Source of the DNA: Naumovozyma dairenensis CBS 421
Lineage: Eukaryota > Ascomycota > Saccharomycetes > Saccharomycetales > Saccharomycetaceae
Length of the DNA: 64,000 bases
Reading direction: 5' to 3'
NCBI RefSeq assembly: GCF_000227115.2
Contig: NC_016481.1
Span: 634,189 to 698,188 of the forward strand
In this document: one piece after another, positions 59,711 through 64,000 of the stretch
Layout of the letters: each line of letters starts with the position of its first letter
Numbering within the stretch: position 1 is the first letter of the stretch
Position numbers and translations under genes: made by a program
The notes under the pieces: model-generated
The model's input: the letters and a program-made list of their open reading frames with translations, nothing else
Database searches by the model: none
What the model was told of the DNA's origin: nothing

Positions 59711-61903
59711 ATGAAATTCGGTGAGACGTTGCGCAAGTCCCTAATTCGACAATACAGTTACTATTATATCGCATATGATGATCTGAAAAAGGAGCTAGAA
59801 TACAATTTAGAGGCAAATAATGATGAATGGTCCCAAGATTTGGAAACTTCATTTCTGGAAGCTTTGGAAATTGAGTTGGATAAAGTGTATAGCTTTTGTA
59901 AAGTCAAGCATGGTGAAGTCGTACGAAGAGTTAAAGAAGTTCAACAACAAGTTCAACATACTGTTCGTCAGATTGATTCAAATAATCCTCCAACAGAATT
60001 AGATTTCGAAATTCTAGAAGAAGAACTAAGTGACGTCATCGCTGATGTTTATGATCTTGCTAAGTTTTCACGTTTAAACTACACTGGTTTTCAGAAAATT
60101 ATCAAGAAACATGATAAGAAAACAGGATTTATATTAAAGCCTATCTTCCAAGTCAGATTGAACGCCAAGCCATTCTTTAAAGAAGACTATGATGATTTGG
60201 TTGTAAAAATATCACAACTTTATGATATTGTTAGATCAAGTGGGAGGCCAATTCATGGGGATTCATCTGCTGGGGGTAAACAACAAAATTTTGTAAGACA
60301 GACAACGAAATATTGGGTACATCCAGATAATATTACTGAATTGAAACTGATTATATTAAAACATTTGCCAGTTCTTGTCTTTAACACAAACAAGGAATTT
60401 GAAAGAGAAGATTCTGCAATTACATCTATTTATTTTGATAATGAAAATTTAGATTTATACTATGGTAGGTTACGTAAGGATGAAGGAGCTGAAGCACATA
60501 GGCTAAGATGGTATGGTGGTATGGATTCTGACACTATTTTTGTGGAAAGGAAAACTCATAGAGAAGATTGGACAGGTGAAAAATCAGTTAAAGCGAGATT
60601 TGCATTAAAGGAACGTCATGTTAACGACTTTATCAAAGGGAAATATACGGTTCCACAAGTGTTCGCCAAAATGAGAAAAGAAGGTAAGAAATCGCTGAAA
60701 GATATTGAAAATTTGGAAGCACTGGCATCGGAAATTCAGTACGCTATTTTGAGTAGAAAATTAAGACCAGTGGTAAGGTCGTTTTACAACAGAACCGCAT
60801 TTCAACTACCTGGCGATGCAAGAGTTCGTATATCTTTAGACACTGAGCTTACAATGGTTAGAGAAGATAGCTTTGACGGGGTTGACAGAACGCACGGTAA
60901 TTGGAGAAGGACTGACATCGGCGTGGACTGGCCATTCAAACAACTAGACGATAAGGATGTATGTAGGTTTCCCTATGCCGTTTTGGAAGTAAAATTACAA
61001 ACACAGCTTGGTCAGGAACCTCCAGAATGGGTTCGTGAATTAGTTGGTTCTCATTTGGTGGAACCAGTCCCCAAATTTTCCAAATTTATCCACGGTGTCG
61101 CCACCTTACTAAATGATAAAGTTGATTCCATCCCATTTTGGTTACCGCAAATGGATGTGGACATTAGAAAACCGCCGTTGCCAACAAACATTAATATTAC
61201 CCGTCCAGGAAGAGGCGAAGGTGGTAACGAAGATGATTATGATGAGGATGATGAAGATGACAGCGCCCTTGTTGCAGCTATGACAGATGCTCCAGGTAAT
61301 AGCTTCGATATTGAAGAAATTATTGGATATGGTTCAATAAATCCATCAACGAATGAAGGTCCAGCCCAGAATGCTCAAACAGGAAGCCACATACATACAG
61401 TAGCAAGTGCCAATGCGCCATACTATCAAAGAAAAATAAGAGAAGCTAAGAATCCTATTGGCAAGAAATACTATGAAACAATAGCGTTTTTCGATCACTA
61501 TTTTAACGGTGACCAAATTTCAAAATTGCCAGGTGGGACAGTCTTTGATACACAAATCGAAGCCCCACCTGGGAAATCAATTTGTGTTCCAGTTCGTGTT
61601 GAACCAAAAGTGTACTTTGCAACCGAGAGAACGTATCTTTCATGGGTTTCTATTGCGATCTTATTAGGTGGTGTTTCTACTACATTGTTGACATATGGGA
61701 CGCCAACTACGATGCTGGCATCTATAGGTTTCTTCGTTACTTCTTTGATAACGCTTTTCCATGCAGTTAAAGTGTATGCGACTAGAATCGTGAATATTCG
61801 TTTAAAAAGAGCTATTGATTATGAGGACAAAGTTGGTCCACCCATGATTTGCATCTTCTTATTCCTTTCTATCGCCTTTTCATTTTTCTGTAACTTAGTT
61901 TAA
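59711..61903 (+). CDS. VTC4: polyphosphate polymerase, catalytic VTC subunit
   Basis: The 730-residue protein has an SPX domain (about 1-150, [24 protein letters not shown]), a triphosphate-tunnel polymerase domain (about 190-480), an acidic linker and three C-terminal membrane spans (about 640-730). The tunnel residues needed for polyphosphate synthesis fall at the S. cerevisiae numbers: Lys200, Arg264 and Arg266 (HRLRWYGG), and Glu426 (AVLEVKL). This identifies the active Vtc4 rather than Vtc2 or Vtc3. The complex makes polyphosphate into the vacuole. S. cerevisiae Vtc4 is 721 residues, between RPC17 and MAD3, as here. Confidence 0.97.
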   Translation: MKFGETLRKSLIRQYSYYYIAYDDLKKELEYNLEANNDEWSQDLETSFLEALEIELDKVYSFCKVKHGEVVRRVKEVQQQVQHTVRQIDSNNPPTELDFEILEEELSDVIADVYDLAKFSRLNYTGFQKIIKKHDKKTGFILKPIFQVRLNAKPFFKEDYDDLVVKISQLYDIVRSSGRPIHGDSSAGGKQQNFVRQTTKYWVHPDNITELKLIILKHLPVLVFNTNKEFEREDSAITSIYFDNENLDLYYGRLRKDEGAEAHRLRWYGGMDSDTIFVERKTHREDWTGEKSVKARFALKERHVNDFIKGKYTVPQVFAKMRKEGKKSLKDIENLEALASEIQYAILSRKLRPVVRSFYNRTAFQLPGDARVRISLDTELTMVREDSFDGVDRTHGNWRRTDIGVDWPFKQLDDKDVCRFPYAVLEVKLQTQLGQEPPEWVRELVGSHLVEPVPKFSKFIHGVATLLNDKVDSIPFWLPQMDVDIRKPPLPTNINITRPGRGEGGNEDDYDEDDEDDSALVAAMTDAPGNSFDIEEIIGYGSINPSTNEGPAQNAQTGSHIHTVASANAPYYQRKIREAKNPIGKKYYETIAFFDHYFNGDQISKLPGGTVFDTQIEAPPGKSICVPVRVEPKVYFATERTYLSWVSIAILLGGVSTTLLTYGTPTTMLASIGFFVTSLITLFHAVKVYATRIVNIRLKRAIDYEDKVGPPMICIFLFLSIAFSFFCNLV

Positions 61904-62215
61904 TATTATCAGATAGCGTAGCATAATATTTACTCTTCATAATTTAGATTCTCAAGAATTCTACATTTTCTCTTTGTAACTGACCCTATTTTAAAGTGCA
62001 GTGGCTTCTATATTTTGTCGTCTCTTAACCTCTCTCTATATGGATCTAATCCTTCGGTAATTTTGCGTTTGATAGATAATTCGAAATTTTACATATGCCT
62101 CCGATATTATTGAAGAATAGATCAGACATATGCATCATTTATTAACAAATACTTAACATTGCGATTACCATGCCCTAGCGCTCTCGATTTTTCATATAGA
62201 CCATTATTACTGACT
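61904..62215. other. VTC4-MAD3 spacer
   Basis: A/T-rich, no site recognised. An in-frame ATG at 62170 would add 15 codons to MAD3 but is not favoured. Confidence 0.5.
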
Positions 62216-63466
62216 ATGCCTTCTACTATAAAGAATAAAAAGAGGGAAATAATTGATTTTACTAAGATTGAACTAGAAAAAGAGAATATTTTGCCGCTGC
62301 GACAAGGACGATCAGCTGAGCAACTTACAAAAGCTTTAGAGGCTGATGAAAAAGAGAAGAAACGAATAAAGAAGTATTATGAGAGACGTCTTATTGATGA
62401 ATTAGATACATTTGATGACCCTTTGGCGTTACATTTGGAGTATATCAATGCCATTAACAACTTATATCCACAAGGTGCATCATCAAAACAAAGTGGAATG
62501 TTAGAGATTATAGAACGATGTTTAATGCAATTTCAAAATTCCGAAAAATATAGGAATGATATACGATATTTAGAGATGTGGTTATGGTATATTGAGATAT
62601 TTTTTCCTGATGAACCCCAGGAAGAACAGTATATTTTTGTCTTTATGTTAAGAAACAAGATAGGATCTGGATTAGCTCTATTTTATGATTCCTTTTCTTC
62701 ACTCTTAATCGAAATGAAGAGATATGATGAAGCAGCACAGTTACTACGGTTGGGAATTCGTGAGCATTCAAAACCAGCCTATTTGCTGATAAATAGACTT
62801 CAAAGCTTAGAATGCGAATTATTAGATAAGAACATTCCCCTAAATGATAATTTGCCCTTAGAAGCGTATTTCACCAATGTGAACGATCCGCTGATACTTG
62901 GAAGGCACAAAACAGACATCATAACGAGTAATTCTGCCAATAGAGACGATTCTCCACGTGACAGCTGGAAGGAAACCTTGCAATTACATGAAGACATCTT
63001 CCAAGATGAACCAGTCGAAGTGTCTAATATATTTGAAGATTATAGGAAAGATATTACTGCAAAATTGGAACCGAAAAGGGCTAGAAATAAGGAAAATAAG
63101 ATGGGATCGATAGCTTTAGAAGCAAATATTAACCTTGGAACATTACCTCAAGACGAATCGTCTGTTGTGACGGACAGATTTAAAGACAAAATTCCAATAT
63201 ATACAGACCACTTCGGAAGGACCGAACCTGTTTATAAATACATTGAAACCATAAATAGTAAAGCCGAAAAGATTGATTGTAACTTTGGGTTATTCTATGA
63301 GGTTAGCGGGAATGAGTATTGTATCGAAGAAATTTTAGCTATTTCAAGAAACTTATATACTAGAGACAAAGTAGCAAATTCTGGAAGGGCAACAGAAAGC
63401 GTTGAGTTGCCGACAAGAAAAAAAAATAAAGCTAGAACAATGATACAACGGCGACAAAGGAAATAA
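62216..63466 (+). CDS. MAD3: spindle-checkpoint protein Mad3 (BubR1-like, no kinase)
   Basis: From the ATG at 62216 the protein has 416 residues. KEN box 1 (ELEKENILPLRQGR, residues 22-24) precedes a TPR-like Bub1/Mad3 homology domain (about 45-200) with YLEMWLWYIEIFF and LALFYDSFSSLLIEMKRYDEA. KEN box 2 is at 292-294 (ARNKENKMG). Near the end NEYCIEEILAISRNL resembles the Bub3-binding GLEBS motif. No kinase follows. Mad3 inhibits APC/C-Cdc20 within the mitotic checkpoint complex. S. cerevisiae Mad3 is longer (~515 aa). MAD3 and BUB1 arose from one MADBUB gene at the genome duplication. Confidence 0.94.
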   Translation: MPSTIKNKKREIIDFTKIELEKENILPLRQGRSAEQLTKALEADEKEKKRIKKYYERRLIDELDTFDDPLALHLEYINAINNLYPQGASSKQSGMLEIIERCLMQFQNSEKYRNDIRYLEMWLWYIEIFFPDEPQEEQYIFVFMLRNKIGSGLALFYDSFSSLLIEMKRYDEAAQLLRLGIREHSKPAYLLINRLQSLECELLDKNIPLNDNLPLEAYFTNVNDPLILGRHKTDIITSNSANRDDSPRDSWKETLQLHEDIFQDEPVEVSNIFEDYRKDITAKLEPKRARNKENKMGSIALEANINLGTLPQDESSVVTDRFKDKIPIYTDHFGRTEPVYKYIETINSKAEKIDCNFGLFYEVSGNEYCIEEILAISRNLYTRDKVANSGRATESVELPTRKKNKARTMIQRRQRK

Positions 63467-64000
63467 GAAAATTCTGTCAAAATATTCTATGATTTGCTTA
63501 ATTGTTCCACATCGACGCGAAATCGAGGACATCATTTAAGACAATTCGGGTGGTCACTATACGTAAAGTCACGTTGATGAACCCATATTTACCTTTCCCC
63601 ATACCGTGGTCGGTAATATTCGGGAGCGAACATCATAATAATAATTGTAAACATTTCTTTATCCTATTAGTCAAATTAGTCCTTTAGATTCATTATTTGC
63701 TTCAACCGTAATATGCAATTCTTGGAAGTTCAGGGAAGTTCATAACTTCAAAACGCGTCACACTTTCCGTGTCGGCCGAAAGAAATCCAACAGTTTCCAT
63801 TTCCGAGAAGTGCCACAAATTGTTAAAGAATCAACAAGAGTAATGGAAGCATCAAACTACAAAGAAACAGCAATATATTCCTTCAAGACATTGGGCTAGA
63901 GGTCTCTTAAAAGAATAAATGTTCGGTTTCCGAAATTCATAATGAATGTTACGTAAAACAACTCATCAATATTTCGATAATAATGCCAGTCAAGGCAATT
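63467..64000. other. region downstream of MAD3, entering the inverted repeat
   Basis: The first ~180 bp is unique A/T-rich sequence; from 63650 to the window end it is the right arm of the inverted repeat. No gene seen. Confidence 0.7.
63650..64000 (-). repeat. right arm of the ~350-bp inverted repeat (partner at 26687-27042)
   Basis: Reverse complement of the THI4-ILV3 intergenic arm with >99% identity. It is still matching at the last base, so it continues outside the window, in the direction corresponding to the THI4 promoter. Confidence 0.95.

Noticed and set aside
63930..63960. CDEIII-like TTTCCGAAA context in the inverted repeat (both arms), as a possible centromere
   Set aside because: No CDEI (RTCACRTG) or A/T-rich CDEII at the proper distance, and two copies on one chromosome are not credible as centromeres.

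Overview
This is nuclear DNA of a budding yeast in the Saccharomycetaceae. Nearly every gene is a close relative of a named Saccharomyces cerevisiae gene. Coding regions are intronless, while both tRNA genes carry short introns, and long local runs keep S. cerevisiae gene order. A MAD3 gene with two KEN boxes and no kinase domain fits a lineage that went through the yeast whole-genome duplication. The AT-rich sequence, long simple repeats inside genes and roomy intergenic regions suggest the Naumovozyma/Kazachstania group, but the species is a guess. The sequence is a draft: it has N gaps at 1388-1603 and 55002-55789, and two genes (LSO1, GPI14) are each broken by a one-base shift in a homopolymer.

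Layout. 1-8.4 kb: RCL1 (cut by the window edge), PLB3, HTZ1 and HRD1, in the order of S. cerevisiae YOL010W-YOL013C. 8.8-25 kb: RNR2, tRNA-Leu(CAA), HSP26, POL31, LSO1, a PET130-like gene, BBC1, MPS3 and TPH3, a mixture of YJL02x/YJL01x and YJR00x neighbours. 25-39 kb: THI4, ILV3, PCT1, ESS1, TES1, an SNG1-type membrane protein, TMA22 and SKI6. 39-56 kb: two GAPDH genes in inverted orientation flanking HIP1, SUI2, MHO1, GPI14, a PEX39/YJR012C homologue, a YJR011C homologue, SPC1 and MET3. 56-64 kb: tRNA-Trp(CCA), CRH1, RPC17, VTC4 and MAD3.

The genes are mostly housekeeping: dNTP and DNA synthesis (RNR2, POL31), chromatin and nuclear envelope (HTZ1, MPS3), translation and ribosome biogenesis (RCL1, TMA22, SUI2, LSO1, SKI6), ER quality control and lipid/GPI/secretion (HRD1, PCT1, GPI14, SPC1), peroxisome (TES1, PEX39), amino-acid, sulfur and thiamine metabolism (ILV3, MET3, HIP1, THI4), glycolysis (two TDH), cell wall (CRH1, PLB3), polyphosphate (VTC4) and the spindle checkpoint (MAD3). 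Several promoters carry the expected sites: PAC/RRPE at RCL1 and SKI6, Gcn4 at ILV3, an Aft1-type site at LSO1, an E-box at VTC4, and a paired Pdr1/Pdr3-type element at the SNG1-type gene.

The most striking structure is architectural. A ~350-bp, >99% identical inverted repeat lies beside THI4 (26687-27042) and at the very end of the window (63650-64000). Flipping the 37 kb between the copies would put MAD3-VTC4-RPC17 next to TPH3/THI4 in the order and orientation known from S. cerevisiae, so the repeat sits at the breakpoints of an apparent large inversion. A second near-identical inverted repeat (39916-40306 and 54611-55001) is formed by the promoters and 5' ends of the two GAPDH genes, and the second copy runs straight into an assembly gap. 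I saw no novel enzyme system, CRISPR array or intact transposon.
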